NCBI RefSeq assembly: GCF_029011175.1
Contig: NZ_CP118946.1
Location: 1-64,000, forward strand
Direction of reading: 5' to 3'
DNA from: Winkia neuii
Lineage (GTDB): Bacteria > Actinomycetota > Actinomycetes > Actinomycetales > Actinomycetaceae
Length of the DNA: 64,000 nt
Shown here one piece after another: positions 1 through 11,891 of this stretch. The stretch's first letter is position 1. The number at the start of each line of letters is the position of its first letter. Made by a program: the position numbers and the translations under genes. The notes beneath the pieces were generated by a model, which did not search any database, was not told the origin of the DNA, and was given only the letters and a program-made list of their open reading frames with translations.

Positions 1-1448
1 ATGGACCAAGACGCCCTCGTTACGGCGTGGAAGCAGATCGTGGAATCTTTTGCTAACGATCCCACGCTCGGCAAAGCACAAGTCGGCTTCTTGGATATGA
101 CCGAACCATTAGGCATTTTGTCCGATACAGTTCTACTTTCCGTACCGAATGAGTACACCAAAGGGGTCATCGAGGGCGGGCTCGCGGGCACAGTCGAAGA
201 GGCTCTTTCGCACGCTTTTGGGCGCCCTCTTTCCATCGCTATTTCAGTTAAACCTATAGAGACAACTATCGGTTCGAAGCCGGTGGAAAACCCACAGCCC
301 CCTACCCCTGCTGTGGAAAAGTCTGATTCTGCGCAGGATAGTCAGCAAAAACCGGTCCCGGATCCCTCGGAGCCGCCAAAATTGGGCCTTGTTCCCAATC
401 CCAACGCCGACTTCGACACCCACCTAAACGCCAAGTACACCTTCGAGACCTTCGTTATTGGTTCGTCGAACCGGTTTGCGCACGCCGCTGCGAATGCCGC
501 CGCAGAAACTCCCGCTCGTGCCTACAACCCGCTGTTTATTTATGGCGGCTCCGGCCTGGGCAAAACCCACTTGTTGCACGCGATCGGGCACTACGCACTG
601 AACCTTTATCCGGCTATCAAGGTCCTTTACGTCAACTCGGAAGAGTTCACCAACGACTTTATTAACTCTATTTCCGCTGGTAGAGCCGAAGATTTCCAGC
701 GGCGTTACCGCGATATCGACATCCTTCTGATTGACGACATCCAGTTCTTGCAGGGTAAAGAGCAGACAGTGGAAGAGTTTTTCCACACTTTAATACGCTC
801 TACAACGCGGACAAGCAGGTAGTGATTACTTCGGATGTGGCCCCCAAGGAGCTGGGCGGCTTCGAAGAGCGCATGCGTTCTCGTTTCGAGATGGGCTTGA
901 TGACGGACGTGCAGCCGCCGGATCTGGAAACCCGTATCGCTATTTTGCGAAAGAAAGCGCAGGCGGAAGGCCTAGAGGTTGATGACGACACTCTCTCTTA
1001 CATTGCCTCTAGGTTCGCCACGAATATTCGCGAACTCGAGGGCGCATTGTTGCGTGTCACCGCTTTTGCCTCACTGTCGGACACGAAGGTTTCGCGCTCG
1101 CTGGCCGAGATGGTGTTGAAGGATATTGTCTCTGATCCCGAGGATCCTGAGGTCACGCCGGCGCTGATAAAGGTGCAGACCGCAGAGTATTTCGGAGTCA
1201 CTTTGGATCAGCTGTGCTCGGCCGATCGTTCGCGCGCGCTGTCGGAGGCTCGCCAGATCGCCATGTACCTGTGCCGCGAGCTGACTACTTTATCTTTGCC
1301 AAAGATTGGCCAGGAATTTGGCGGACGCGACCACACCACGGTGATGCACGCCCAGCGCAAGATAACCGAGCAGATGGCGAAGAAACCGCAGACTTTTAAC
1401 CATGTTACGGAGCTAACTAACCGCATCAAGCAGAAGGCGCGCGGGTAA
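1..1448 (+). CDS. dnaA: Chromosomal replication initiator DnaA, interrupted by a frameshift
   Basis: DnaA binds DnaA boxes, melts the origin and recruits the replicative helicase. The first frame (1-822, 273 residues) holds domain I, a Pro-rich linker and the AAA+ core start, with Walker A GGSGLGKT at 182-189 and Walker B LLIDD at 242-246. It then runs into a wrong tail after FFHT and stops at 820-822. The rest continues in the next frame to 1448 ([13 protein letters not shown] onwards) and carries the DNA-binding signature [14 protein letters not shown]. Reading one T twice at 789-791 restores [20 protein letters not shown], matching the family, giving about 482 residues. The lesion looks like one lost base in a short T run. 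DnaA is essential, so I suspect a sequence error rather than a dead gene; a GTG at 822 could in principle start the C-terminal part. Upstream promoter and rpmH lie outside the window. Confidence 0.93.
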
Positions 1449-2020
1449 CCGGCAGGTTAATTGGGTGCGGAACCGAATTTTAACGCACTATTCCGGGATT
1501 TTATCCCCATCTGTGGATAAGTCTGTGGATGACTGTGGAATTACAAGTCTTATCTGTTCACAAGTTTGCTCATTCTGGGGACGAAGCAGAGGGCGAATTA
1601 CAAGAATTCCACAACACTCCCAGTTTTCTCACAGCCTTCTCCACTTTTTTGTCCCAAGTGTTTTCCCTGCGTTAGCAACGAAAGAGTAGTTTTTCCACGA
1701 AATCCACAGTACCTATGACGACTATGAAACTAAGTTAATGGGATTTTTCTGTGGATCGATACCAAAGGGCTGACGCGGACGATCACGGTGGCCCGGCAAG
1801 TAGAAAAATCTTCCGAATGATTCACGTTTTGGGGCGATTTTTGGTCCGCTCGGACAGTTAACCCGAAGTTTCCTTGCAATAGTCGCTACCGCTCACTGGC
1901 GGCTACGCAGATGTTTTGTCAGACTCGCTTGCACTGCACTAAAGTGTGAGTAGCTTGCGTCAAGTAGACGCGCGGGCAAATTACAATTTGCTCGAAGTTT
2001 TCTAGAGAAGGGAAAGCGGC
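1449..2020. other. dnaA-dnaN intergenic region, probable oriC
   Basis: This 572-base gap has no credible gene and contains DnaA-box-like nonamers. One is perfect in reverse orientation (TGTGGATAA, 1512-1520). Near matches are TGTGGATGA 1524-1532, TGTGGAATT 1534-1542, AATTCCACA 1605-1613, AAATCCACA 1700-1708 and TGTGGATCG 1750-1758. The first three sit within 31 bases. In actinobacteria the functional origin usually lies between dnaA and dnaN, so this is the natural candidate. The dnaN promoter should also lie here, but I could not pick a convincing -35/-10 pair. Confidence 0.75.
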
Positions 2021-3151
2021 GTGAAGTTCCGTGTAGACCGCGATGTACTGGCCGATGCCGTAACTTGGACGGCCCGAACTTTGCCGCAGCGACCCGCGGT
2101 TCCTGTATTGGCTGGCGTTCGCCTCACTACCGAGGGTTCGATTGTTGTTCTTTCTTCCTTCGACTACGAAACTTCTGCTCGCTCTACTATCGAAGCGCAA
2201 GTTGACGAGGACGGAGAGGTACTCGTTTCCGGCAGGCTCCTTGCTGACATCTGCAAGGCTTTGCCCGCTAAGCCTGTGGACGTAGTTCTGGATGGGCCGA
2301 AGGTTCGCATCCAGTGTGGTTCTTCAAAGTTTTCGCTGCTCACCATGCCTTTGGATGATTATCCAGCACTGCCTGCGGTCCCCCCGGTTGTCGGTACTAT
2401 CGATTCGGCAGATTTTTCGCAGGCTGTTTCTCAGGTGGCAGTTGCCGCATCGCGCGACGACACTTTGCCGTTGCTAACCACTATCAACTGCGAAATTAAT
2501 GGCGACACTTTGACCATGCTTGCCACTGACCGTTACCGGTTGGCCCAGCGCGACATCAAGTGGAATCCTTCCGAAGGTTCGCTGCAGGTAGGCGCTCTGG
2601 TGCGGTCGAAGATGCTGACCGATATGACCAAGTCGCTCTCGGGTGGCGGTGAAGTAAAGATCTCGCTATCTACCGAATCCGGTTCTGCTGCAATTTTGGC
2701 TATGGAGCAGGGTGGCCGGCGCATGACCAGTCAGCTCACTGATGGCGACTACCCGCAAGTGCGCCGCCTCTTTCCCGAAAATACTTCTATTCATGCTGTA
2801 GTCGACCGGGTTGAATTGCAATCCGCCCTCAAGCGTGTGTCGCTTGTGGCTGAACGCAATACTGCGGTGCGACTAACTTTGGAACCTGGCCAACTCACTC
2901 TAGAGGCAGGTCAGGGCGAAGATGCACAGGCTCGTGAAGATGTGCCGCTTCACCTAGATGGCGAACCGATCGTTACGGCTTTCAACCCCCACTACCTGTT
3001 GGATGGGCTAAACGCCATTGACGATCCGTACGTGAAGATGTCCTTCAATCACCCGTCCAAGCCTGCTGTACTAACGGGACAGGAAGAGCCGGGCGCCGGT
3101 GAAGATACTTCCTATCGCTACCTGCTGATGCCTATTCGCTACGGCATATAA
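2021..3151 (+). CDS. dnaN: DNA polymerase III sliding clamp (beta subunit)
   Basis: Ring-shaped processivity clamp that holds DNA polymerase III on DNA and serves as a landing platform for other replication and repair proteins. The 376-residue product has normal family length and shows three clamp-domain sections, with recognisable stretches such as ATDRYRLAQRD in the middle domain and a C-terminus ending YRYLLMPIRYGI, close to the usual LMPMR ending. The GTG start is preceded by GAAGGGAAA at a suitable distance. It lies 9 bases before recF, so the two are probably cotranscribed. Confidence 0.97.
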   Translation: MKFRVDRDVLADAVTWTARTLPQRPAVPVLAGVRLTTEGSIVVLSSFDYETSARSTIEAQVDEDGEVLVSGRLLADICKALPAKPVDVVLDGPKVRIQCGSSKFSLLTMPLDDYPALPAVPPVVGTIDSADFSQAVSQVAVAASRDDTLPLLTTINCEINGDTLTMLATDRYRLAQRDIKWNPSEGSLQVGALVRSKMLTDMTKSLSGGGEVKISLSTESGSAAILAMEQGGRRMTSQLTDGDYPQVRRLFPENTSIHAVVDRVELQSALKRVSLVAERNTAVRLTLEPGQLTLEAGQGEDAQAREDVPLHLDGEPIVTAFNPHYLLDGLNAIDDPYVKMSFNHPSKPAVLTGQEEPGAGEDTSYRYLLMPIRYGI

Positions 3152-3159
3152 GGACCAGG

Positions 3160-4320
3160 GTGCACCTAACCGACCTTGCGTTAGACGATTTTCGATCCTA
3201 CCGGCATGTTGTTACACGCCTTTCCGGTGGGATCAACGTCTTTTTGGGCAAGAATGGGCAGGGCAAAACTAACTTGGTCGAGGCCGTAGCCTACCTTTCT
3301 ACGTTTTCGTCCCACCGGGTGGCAGCCGATACGGCGCTGGTTCGCATTGCCAGCGCGGGTGAGCCGACGCCCTCGGCAGGGGTGATCCGGGCCCGCGCTG
3401 TGGAAGATGGCCACGAGAAGCTCCTGGAAGTGGAAATTGTGCGCGGTAAGGCCAATAGGGCTCGGCTGAATAGGGGTTCTATCAGGCCTAAAGAGCTGTT
3501 GGGTATTGTGCGCACGGTGGTATTTGCCCCCGAGGATCTGCAGATTGTTCGCGGTGACCCTGCAGGTAGACGCCGGTTTGTGGATGACTTGGTGGTGCAA
3601 CTACAGCCCATGATGGCGCCCGTGTACACGGAGCATGACAAGATTTTGCGGCAGCGTTCTGCCCTGTTGCGGACCGCTGGGAAGAAGCCTGCTTCGCTTT
3701 CGACTTTAGATGTGTGGGACGCTCATTTGGCGCAGGTAGCGGCCAAGATTATTGCCGCTCGGGCCCGAGTGGTGCAGTCTTTGGCACCGTTATTGGTGGG
3801 CGCCCACGCGGCCATTGCCGAGGACGCGCGCGATCTGAACATTTCCTACCAAAGTTCGTTGGCGGGCAAGATCGCTTTTGCCGAGGCGGACTTGTTGGAT
3901 CCAGAAATAATGGAAGAAAAGATGGGTCAGGCGCTAGCACTGTTGCGGCCACGCGAATTGGAGCGAGGGGTCAACCTGGTGGGGGCGCACCGCGACGACA
4001 TTTTCTTGGCGCTTGAGCAGATGCCGATCAAGGGGTACGCCTCGCACGGGGAAACATGGTCTACCGCACTAGCACTGCGGCTGGCGGCGTTTGCGCTGCT
4101 CAAGGACGATGGAACTGAGCCAATACTCATATTGGACGATGTTTTTGCGGAACTCGATGCGCACAGGCGGGCCTCTTTGGCAAAGGTCATGCAAGCTTCT
4201 GAACAGGTGATTGTGACAGCAGCTGTGGGCGAGGACTTGCCCGAGATTGCAGAAGCGACATATTTTGATGTCACTTTTGATTCGGATGAGGGAACCCAGA
4301 TTGAGCGACGCGATGGATGA
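3160..4320 (+). CDS. recF: DNA replication and repair protein RecF
   Basis: SMC-like ATPase that binds gapped DNA and helps load RecA in recombinational repair. The 386-residue protein has the Walker A motif GKNGQGKTNLVEAV near residues 30-40 and a Walker B/D-loop LILDDVFAELD near 325-335, with the signature-motif region (GAHRDDI) between. It starts with GTG nine bases after dnaN. The stop overlaps the start of the DciA gene (ATGGATGA), indicating translational coupling. There is no gnd gene between dnaN and recF, unlike some actinobacteria. Confidence 0.96.
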   Translation: MHLTDLALDDFRSYRHVVTRLSGGINVFLGKNGQGKTNLVEAVAYLSTFSSHRVAADTALVRIASAGEPTPSAGVIRARAVEDGHEKLLEVEIVRGKANRARLNRGSIRPKELLGIVRTVVFAPEDLQIVRGDPAGRRRFVDDLVVQLQPMMAPVYTEHDKILRQRSALLRTAGKKPASLSTLDVWDAHLAQVAAKIIAARARVVQSLAPLLVGAHAAIAEDARDLNISYQSSLAGKIAFAEADLLDPEIMEEKMGQALALLRPRELERGVNLVGAHRDDIFLALEQMPIKGYASHGETWSTALALRLAAFALLKDDGTEPILILDDVFAELDAHRRASLAKVMQASEQVIVTAAVGEDLPEIAEATYFDVTFDSDEGTQIERRDG

Positions 4321-4888
4321 AAAGCTGCGGTATGCTCGCGCTGCATTGCGGAAGGCGCAGCAGGATGCGTGGGAGAAGGGGCAGGCGCGGCTAAGCGCGA
4401 AGCAACTGGCGCATGTGCGTTCCCCGAAAGAACGCAGTGAGGACGAACCCGCCCTCGAAGTGCCCAGTTCTGAACAGGTGTGGCAGGCTCCCCCGGGCAT
4501 TGCGCGTGGGGGTACCGGGCCGAGGCCGTCGCGGCGCGATCCGAAGAAAGTTTCTGTTGTTGCGTCGTTTCTTACCCGCAAGAACGGGTGGAACAAGCAG
4601 CTACGCTCGGCTTCCATTGAGGCTAAGTGGCCCGAGATTTTGGGGCCAAAACTGCTTGAGCATGCTCAGATTGAAACGATTCAGGCCCCGAAACTGGTGA
4701 TTCGGGCTTCTTCTACCCCCTGGGCTAATGCGCTGCGAATGCAGATCCCTACCCTGCTTAACCGTATTGACCAGAAAATCGGTGCCGGCTTTATCACCGA
4801 GGTTACGATTTTGGCGCCCGCAGCACCGAAGTGGACGCACGGCCGGTTGCGAGTGAAAGGAAGGGGCCCGCGCGACACTTACGGGTAG
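4313..4888 (+). CDS. DciA-like protein (DUF721), likely helicase loader/operator
   Basis: DUF721 proteins next to recF/gyrB in actinobacteria belong to the DciA family, which interacts with the DnaB helicase. The 191-residue product has a charged, low-complexity N-terminus and a C-terminal domain with the DUF721 pattern around W..ILGPKLLEHAQIE and LVIRASSTPWANALRMQIPTLLNRI. I chose the ATG at 4313, overlapping the recF stop by 8 bases; an in-frame TTG at 4301 is an alternative. Function is inferred from family and position. Confidence 0.85.
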   Translation: MDEKLRYARAALRKAQQDAWEKGQARLSAKQLAHVRSPKERSEDEPALEVPSSEQVWQAPPGIARGGTGPRPSRRDPKKVSVVASFLTRKNGWNKQLRSASIEAKWPEILGPKLLEHAQIETIQAPKLVIRASSTPWANALRMQIPTLLNRIDQKIGAGFITEVTILAPAAPKWTHGRLRVKGRGPRDTYG

Positions 4889-4998
4889 TATTTTTTGCCG
4901 ACCTACTTAGCGGGAAACCAAGCAAAGTCACGCTTGCTTTCAAATATGGGCCCTAGAAGCGTTTGAAGGCCCGGTTCTGTACCCCTGGCCCTATCAAG

Positions 4999-5028
4999 TT
5001 CGGCAACCGCGCAAAAGCGCGATAGAAT
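4999..5028 (+). promoter_or_regulatory. Candidate gyrB promoter
   Basis: TTCGGC (4999-5004) and TAGAAT (5023-5028), 18 bases apart, resemble a housekeeping sigma promoter 55 bases before the gyrB start. The spacer contains a small inverted repeat CGCGC-AAAA-GCGCG. The -35 is weak, so this is tentative. Confidence 0.35.
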
Positions 5029-5082
5029 AGTTTAAGGATTTGACGCACTTCCTAGCTGTTTTAAAGAAAAGAGGGGTTGTAG

Positions 5083-7110
<2,028 letters not shown>

Positions 7111-7122
7111 AGGGGAAAATAA

Positions 7123-9819
7123 GTGTCTGACGAAAAGAACGATCCAAAACGCTATGCCCCGGAGGATGCCACTGATGCTTTCGGCATGTCTACGGGTGAC
7201 GATGTTGCTTCAGCGGAGTTGATCCAGACCGAGGCCGGCGGCCGACTGATGCAGGTCGACCTCGAAAACGAAATGCAGAAGTCCTATTTGGACTATGCAA
7301 TGTCGGTCATTGTTGGGCGTGCGTTGCCTGACGTGCGCGATGGTTTTAAGCCGGTGCACCGTCGCATTTTGTACACGATGTATGACGGCGGCTACCGGCC
7401 TAATGCTGGTTTTTCGAAGTGTATGCGCGTCGTTGGCGACGTCATGGGTAACTTCCACCCTCACGGTGACGCTGCAGTGTATGACGCCTTGGCCCGCCTG
7501 GTGCAGCCGTGGTCGATGCGCTACCCGCTGGTTGCTGGCCAGGGTAACTTCGGCTCCCCCGGCAACTTGGGGCCGGCGGCACCGCGTTACACAGAGTGCA
7601 AGATGGCTCCGATGGCCATGGAGATGGTGCGCGACATTGACGAGGACACCGTTGACTTCATGGACAACTACGATGGTCGTTCCCGCGAGCCCGTCGTGTT
7701 GCCGTCGCGTTTCCCCGCCCTGTTGGCTAACGGCTCTGAAGGCATTGCGGTGGGCATGGCCACCCGCATTCCGCCGCACAATCTGCGCGAGCTAAATGAT
7801 GGTATTCAGTGGTACTTGCAGAACCCGGAGGTTTCTCGCGAAGAATTGCTGGAAGGCCTGATGGCGCGCATCAAGGGTCCGGACTTCCCCACCGGGGCAA
7901 CGATTCTGGGCCGCTCGGGGATCGAGAAGGCGTACCGTACTGGGCGCGGTTCCATCGTGCAGCGCGCGGTGGTAAATGTCGAGGAAATTCATGGTCGGCA
8001 GTGCCTGGTAGTTACCGAACTGCCCTACCAGGTAAACCCGGACAACTTGGCAGAAAAGATCGCCCAGCTGGTAAAGGATGGGCAGATCAGCGGCATTGCT
8101 GACATTCGCGACGAAACTTCCGGTAGGTCGGGCCAGCGCCTGGTCATCATTTTGAAGCGGGACGCCGTTGCGAAGGTTGTGCTCAACAACCTGTACAAGC
8201 GCACTCAGCTGCAGGATTCATTCCCGGCCAACATGCTGGCTCTGGTAGATGGCGTGCCACGCACCCTGTCTTTGGACGGCTTCATCAAGCACTGGGTGGA
8301 CCATCAGATCGAAGTGATTCGCAGGCGCACTCAGTTCCGGTTGAACAAGGCTTTGGAACGCCTGCACATCTTGGAGGGCTACTTGAAGGCCCTCGACATG
8401 TTGGACGAAGTGATTGCGCTGATCCGCCGCTCGCCCACTGTCGATGAGGCTCGCGAAGGTTTGATGGACCTGCTAGATGTCGATCAGATTCAAGCCGATG
8501 CGATCTTGGCCTTGCAGCTGCGGCGACTGGCCGCCCTCGAAAGGCAGAAGATTATCGACGAGCACAGTGAACTGAAGGCTCGCTGTGATGACTACCGCGA
8601 CATTTTGGCTTCGGATGCCCGCCAGCGTTCCATTGTCGGCGAGGAACTGGGCCAGATTGTCGAAAAGTATGGCGACGAGCGTCGTACCCAGATCTTGCCC
8701 TTCGATGGCGAGATGAGCATGGAAGACCTGATTCCTGAAGAGGACGTGGTGGTCACCATTACTCGTTCGGGTTACGCCAAGCGTACGCGCATGGACCAGT
8801 ACCGGTCTCAGCGGCGCGGCGGCAAGGGCGTGCGCGGGGCTCACCTTCGTTCGGACGATGTGGTGGAACACTTCTTCACCACGACCACGCACGATTGGCT
8901 GCTCTTCTTCACTAACTTTGGACGCGTCTACCGCGTGAAGGGTTACGAATTGCCCGAGGGCGGTCGCGACGCCAAGGGACAGCACGTCGCTAACCTGTTG
9001 GCCTTCCAACCGGACGAACATATTTCGCAGGTACTGCAGATCAAAGATTACGAGCAGGCGGATTACCTGGTGCTTGCCACTAAGCGTGGCCTCGTGAAGA
9101 AGACGCGGCTGAGCGAATACGATTCGAATCGTTCTGGCGGCATCATCGCGATCAATCTTCGCGAGGACGCCGAGGGCGTGTCTGATCAACTAGTGTCGGC
9201 GGTGCTGGCAAACGCGCAAGACGACCTGATTATGGTGTCGCGAAAGGGCCAGTCGCTGCGCTTTACCGCGTCGGATGAGGCGCTGCGTCCAACCGGGCGT
9301 GCCACTTCGGGGGTAACAGGTATGCGCTTCCGCGACGACGATGAGCTGCTGGTTATGCGCCGCGTGGAAGATGACGCGGACTTGTTCGTCCTCACCGAGG
9401 GCGGCTACGGCAAGCGCACCTCGCTAAGCGAATATCGCGTACAGGGCCGTGGCGGCCTTGGTATTAAGGTGGCAAACCTTGTTGAAGCACGCGGTGACCT
9501 GGTGGGCGCCCTAGTTGTTGGCGAAGGCGACGAAGTGATGGTCATGATGCACGGCGGCAAGGTGGTTCGCTCTAGAGTTGACGAGGTTTCGCGCACTGGC
9601 CGTAACACGCAGGGCGTGATCTTCTCTAGGCCTGACAAGCGCGATTACGTGATCGGTATGACGCTCAACTCCGAAACTATCGAGGAAGAGGACGAGGCGG
9701 AAGCCGAAGCAACTGATAACAAAACAGAAACTGATTCCGCACAAACCGGCCCTGCCCGGCGCGAAGCTGACGAAAAGCTGGCAGAATCGGAAAACGAATC
9801 CGAAGATGAGGAGAACTAA
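7123..9819 (+). CDS. gyrA: DNA gyrase subunit A
   Basis: DNA-cleaving subunit of gyrase. The 898-residue protein contains the quinolone-determining stretch [10 protein letters not shown] (112-121), the catalytic tyrosine in AAPRYTE and the GyrA box QRRGGKG at the start of the DNA-wrapping beta-pinwheel. The last ~45 residues are a strongly acidic tail rich in Glu and Asp. Ala117 lies where Escherichia coli has Ser83. The GTG start follows AAAGGGGAAAA. The stop overlaps the next ATG by one base (TAATG), so the downstream membrane protein is translationally coupled. Confidence 0.98.
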   Translation: MSDEKNDPKRYAPEDATDAFGMSTGDDVASAELIQTEAGGRLMQVDLENEMQKSYLDYAMSVIVGRALPDVRDGFKPVHRRILYTMYDGGYRPNAGFSKCMRVVGDVMGNFHPHGDAAVYDALARLVQPWSMRYPLVAGQGNFGSPGNLGPAAPRYTECKMAPMAMEMVRDIDEDTVDFMDNYDGRSREPVVLPSRFPALLANGSEGIAVGMATRIPPHNLRELNDGIQWYLQNPEVSREELLEGLMARIKGPDFPTGATILGRSGIEKAYRTGRGSIVQRAVVNVEEIHGRQCLVVTELPYQVNPDNLAEKIAQLVKDGQISGIADIRDETSGRSGQRLVIILKRDAVAKVVLNNLYKRTQLQDSFPANMLALVDGVPRTLSLDGFIKHWVDHQIEVIRRRTQFRLNKALERLHILEGYLKALDMLDEVIALIRRSPTVDEAREGLMDLLDVDQIQADAILALQLRRLAALERQKIIDEHSELKARCDDYRDILASDARQRSIVGEELGQIVEKYGDERRTQILPFDGEMSMEDLIPEEDVVVTITRSGYAKRTRMDQYRSQRRGGKGVRGAHLRSDDVVEHFFTTTTHDWLLFFTNFGRVYRVKGYELPEGGRDAKGQHVANLLAFQPDEHISQVLQIKDYEQADYLVLATKRGLVKKTRLSEYDSNRSGGIIAINLREDAEGVSDQLVSAVLANAQDDLIMVSRKGQSLRFTASDEALRPTGRATSGVTGMRFRDDDELLVMRRVEDDADLFVLTEGGYGKRTSLSEYRVQGRGGLGIKVANLVEARGDLVGALVVGEGDEVMVMMHGGKVVRSRVDEVSRTGRNTQGVIFSRPDKRDYVIGMTLNSETIEEEDEAEAEATDNKTETDSAQTGPARREADEKLAESENESEDEEN

Positions 9820-10214
9820 TGAGCACCGACGTGGAACAGCCGGCCACTGACGGGCCCCGTCAGGTAGACCTGGTCGTATCGCGCATTGATCCGTGGACCA
9901 TTATGAAACTGACATTTCTGCTGTCGGTTGCTTTTGGCGTAGCCATGATTTTGGCGGCCCTGGTTATTTGGCTGCTTCTGAATGGCTTGCAAGTGTTTAG
10001 CTCTGTGCGCAACTTCGTCGAATCGATTGATTCCGAGAACACGTTGGGATCGCTAATCGAAATGATGAAGCTGCCGCGCGTGTTGGGACTAACTACCGTG
10101 TTTGCGGTTTGCAATGCCGTACTACTAACTGCGCTGGCCACCATTTCGGCCTTCCTCTACAACATCGCAGCCACTTTGGTTGGTGGCGTGAAGCTGACGT
10201 TGATGGACGAATAA
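9819..10214 (+). CDS. DUF3566 membrane protein
   Basis: A 131-residue protein with two clear membrane segments (about 30-55 and 85-120), typical of the DUF3566 family found directly after gyrA in many actinobacteria. It starts on the TAATG overlap with gyrA and ends at a strong terminator, so it is the last gene of the gyr operon. The position is highly conserved in the phylum but the molecular role is unknown to me. Confidence 0.9.
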   Translation: MSTDVEQPATDGPRQVDLVVSRIDPWTIMKLTFLLSVAFGVAMILAALVIWLLLNGLQVFSSVRNFVESIDSENTLGSLIEMMKLPRVLGLTTVFAVCNAVLLTALATISAFLYNIAATLVGGVKLTLMDE

Positions 10215-10230
10215 GCTGCTAAAAGTAAGG

Positions 10231-10260
10231 GACCCGCACAGTTAACTGTGCGGGTCTTTT
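10231..10260 (+). terminator. Rho-independent terminator of the gyr operon
   Basis: A perfect 13-bp inverted repeat, GACCCGCACAGTT / AACTGTGCGGGTC (10231-10256), is followed by TTTT. It lies 16 bases after the DUF3566 stop and fits an intrinsic terminator well. Confidence 0.92.
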
Positions 10261-10323
10261 ACATGGTGGGCGTCACCAAGAAGGCGGCACTATGTGATAC
10301 CCATAACTGAATGCGAAATCAGT

Positions 10324-10353
10324 TTGTCTTTGGTGCCTTTAGTGGTTTATAGT
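10324..10353 (+). promoter_or_regulatory. Candidate promoter of the tRNA-Ile/tRNA-Ala pair
   Basis: TTGTCT (10324-10329) and TATAGT (10348-10353) are 18 bases apart and sit 25 bases before the first tRNA, as expected for a housekeeping sigma promoter with a short leader. Confidence 0.55.
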
Positions 10354-10378
10354 CTAACGGTGTCGCAGTTGCGACGGC

Positions 10379-10452
10379 GGGCTTATAGCTCAGTTGGTTA
10401 GAGCGCTTCCCTGATAAGGAAGAGGTCGCTGGTTCGAGTCCAGCTAAGCCCA
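10379..10452 (+). tRNA. tRNA-Ile (GAT)
   Basis: The 74-base sequence folds as a cloverleaf. The acceptor stem pairs GGGCTTA with TAAGCCC, the D-arm is AGCTCAGTTGGTTAGAGC, the anticodon loop is CTGATAA with GAT at 10413-10415, and the T-arm contains GGTTCGAGTCC. The discriminator is A and no CCA is encoded. tRNA-Ile and tRNA-Ala after gyrA is a common actinobacterial arrangement. Confidence 0.98.
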
Positions 10453-10455
10453 CAG

Positions 10456-10473
10456 GCCGCGAAAGCGGCTTTT
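10456..10473 (+). terminator. Small hairpin between the two tRNAs
   Basis: GCCGC-GAAA-GCGGC followed by TTTT forms a five-bp stem with a GNRA tetraloop. It may be a weak terminator or a processing signal between tRNA-Ile and tRNA-Ala; the stem is short. Confidence 0.4.
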
Positions 10474-10480
10474 CTTATGA

Positions 10481-10553
10481 GGGGCTATGGCGCAGCTGGT
10501 AGCGCATCTGCTTTGCAAGCAGAGGGTCGCGGGTTCGAGTCCCGCTAGCTCCA
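10481..10553 (+). tRNA. tRNA-Ala (TGC)
   Basis: The 73-base sequence forms a cloverleaf: GGGGCTA pairs with TAGCTCC (one G-T pair), the anticodon loop TTTGCAA carries TGC, and the T-arm has GGTTCGAGTCC. The discriminator is A and CCA is not encoded. It lies 28 bases after tRNA-Ile. Confidence 0.98.
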
Positions 10554-10561
10554 CCCAGTAA

Positions 10562-10595
10562 CTCGCGGTTAGGTATTCCTTTCCGCGAGCTTTTT
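10562..10595 (+). terminator. Terminator after tRNA-Ala
   Basis: CTCGCGG (10562-10568) pairs with CCGCGAG (10583-10589), followed by CTTTTT. It is a good intrinsic terminator for the tRNA transcript. Confidence 0.85.
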
Positions 10596-10708
10596 ATATC
10601 CAGGTGCATTAGTCGGGTGGGCACCGCAATAGCATTAAAAATTACAGAATCTCTAATCTTTTCCTCATTTTGTCTACAATAGGGTTATGTCGACTAGGAG
10701 GTGTGACC

Positions 10709-11785
10709 ATGGGCGATGCTAGAAATGACGGATTTAATAGGATCCTTGGCGGTAGGCCGGAAATTGCACTACGAAAAAAGAAGACCGGGGGAGCCCGCAA
10801 AGCGGTAACCATCAATGATGTGGCCCGTGAAGCTGGAGTTGCGCCCTCGACAGTGTCTAGGACGTTTTCTAGGCCCGGTCGCGTAAATGCGGAAACGGCC
10901 GAAAGGGTACGTGAGGCGGCCAAACGACTGGGCTATCGTACCGGTCCCATTTCGAGGGCGGTTTTCACCCCCGTAAATAAGATGCTCGCAATAGTCGTCC
11001 AGGACATCTCTAATCCGTTGTTAGCGGAGGCTGTGCGCGGCTTTATGGCTAGGGCCGCGAAGCTGGGTTACATGGTAATGATCGTGGATTCCCTAGAGGA
11101 TAGTCCGAAGCAGCGCACTTCCATGGAGCGGGTACTAGCTATGGCCGACGGGGTGGCGCTTACGTCGTCGCGCATGTCGGATTCGGCAATTAGGCAACTG
11201 ATCAAGGTGAAGCCGGTTGTGACGATCAACAGGGCGGTGCAGTCTATTCCGTCGATTGTCACTGACACACGAGCGGGTATGCGCTATGCCGTGGAGCATC
11301 TGGCCTCGCTGGGGCACAGGCGGCTGTCCTACCTTGCTGGGCCCGAAAACGACTGGGCGGACGGAGTGCGGTGGAGAGCGCTCCTGAAGGCTTGTGAAGC
11401 TTTGGGCATCCGTGGTCGGCGTACCAGTCCGCAACCGCCCACGGTCGAGGGCGGGTATGCGGCAGGCAAGGAATTGCTGCATTCGGAAGCTACCGGGGTT
11501 ATTGGTTATAACGATGTGATGTCTGCGGGTTTGATTCGGTTCTTGCGCGAGAACGGCAAGTCGGTGCCGGAGGATGTTTCTGTGGTGGGTGTTGGCAACA
11601 CCATTGCGGCTACCCTATCTGTACCGCCGCTGACGGCCGTGGCTTCGCCTGCCTACACCATGGGGGTAACCGGTGCGTCGATGCTGATCGGGCAGATTCG
11701 GAAGCATGGGGCCGCGCAGGTACCGGCCATGGTGTTACCTATGAAGCTGATAGAGCGTGCCTCTACAGGCCCTGTAAAGGCGTAG
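10709..11785 (+). CDS. LacI-family transcriptional regulator
   Basis: A 358-residue repressor-type protein. The N-terminal helix-turn-helix reads VTINDVAREAGVAPSTVSR and is followed by the hinge-helix region and a periplasmic-binding-protein-like ligand domain (for example VTDTRAGMRYAVEHL, GYNDVMSAGLIRFL). I chose the ATG at 10709 because AGGAGG sits just upstream; the frame is open back to about 10670. About 30 residues precede the HTH, longer than usual. It lies in line with the BCCT transporter 175 bases downstream, which it may control, but no ligand can be named from sequence. Confidence 0.9.
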   Translation: MGDARNDGFNRILGGRPEIALRKKKTGGARKAVTINDVAREAGVAPSTVSRTFSRPGRVNAETAERVREAAKRLGYRTGPISRAVFTPVNKMLAIVVQDISNPLLAEAVRGFMARAAKLGYMVMIVDSLEDSPKQRTSMERVLAMADGVALTSSRMSDSAIRQLIKVKPVVTINRAVQSIPSIVTDTRAGMRYAVEHLASLGHRRLSYLAGPENDWADGVRWRALLKACEALGIRGRRTSPQPPTVEGGYAAGKELLHSEATGVIGYNDVMSAGLIRFLRENGKSVPEDVSVVGVGNTIAATLSVPPLTAVASPAYTMGVTGASMLIGQIRKHGAAQVPAMVLPMKLIERASTGPVKA

Positions 11786-11891
11786 CAGCAATACCAGTAG
11801 CACCCTTTAACTACCTTCGTTTTCGCTGCTAATTTTCCACCAACCGTGCATTAAGAAGTGGTGAGAGGTGGTACAAAGTGAGATTCTTGCA

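Noticed and set aside
782-830. Programmed frameshift in dnaA
   Set aside because: ACT-TTA is not a good slippery site and no downstream stem is evident; a lost base in the T run explains it more simply.
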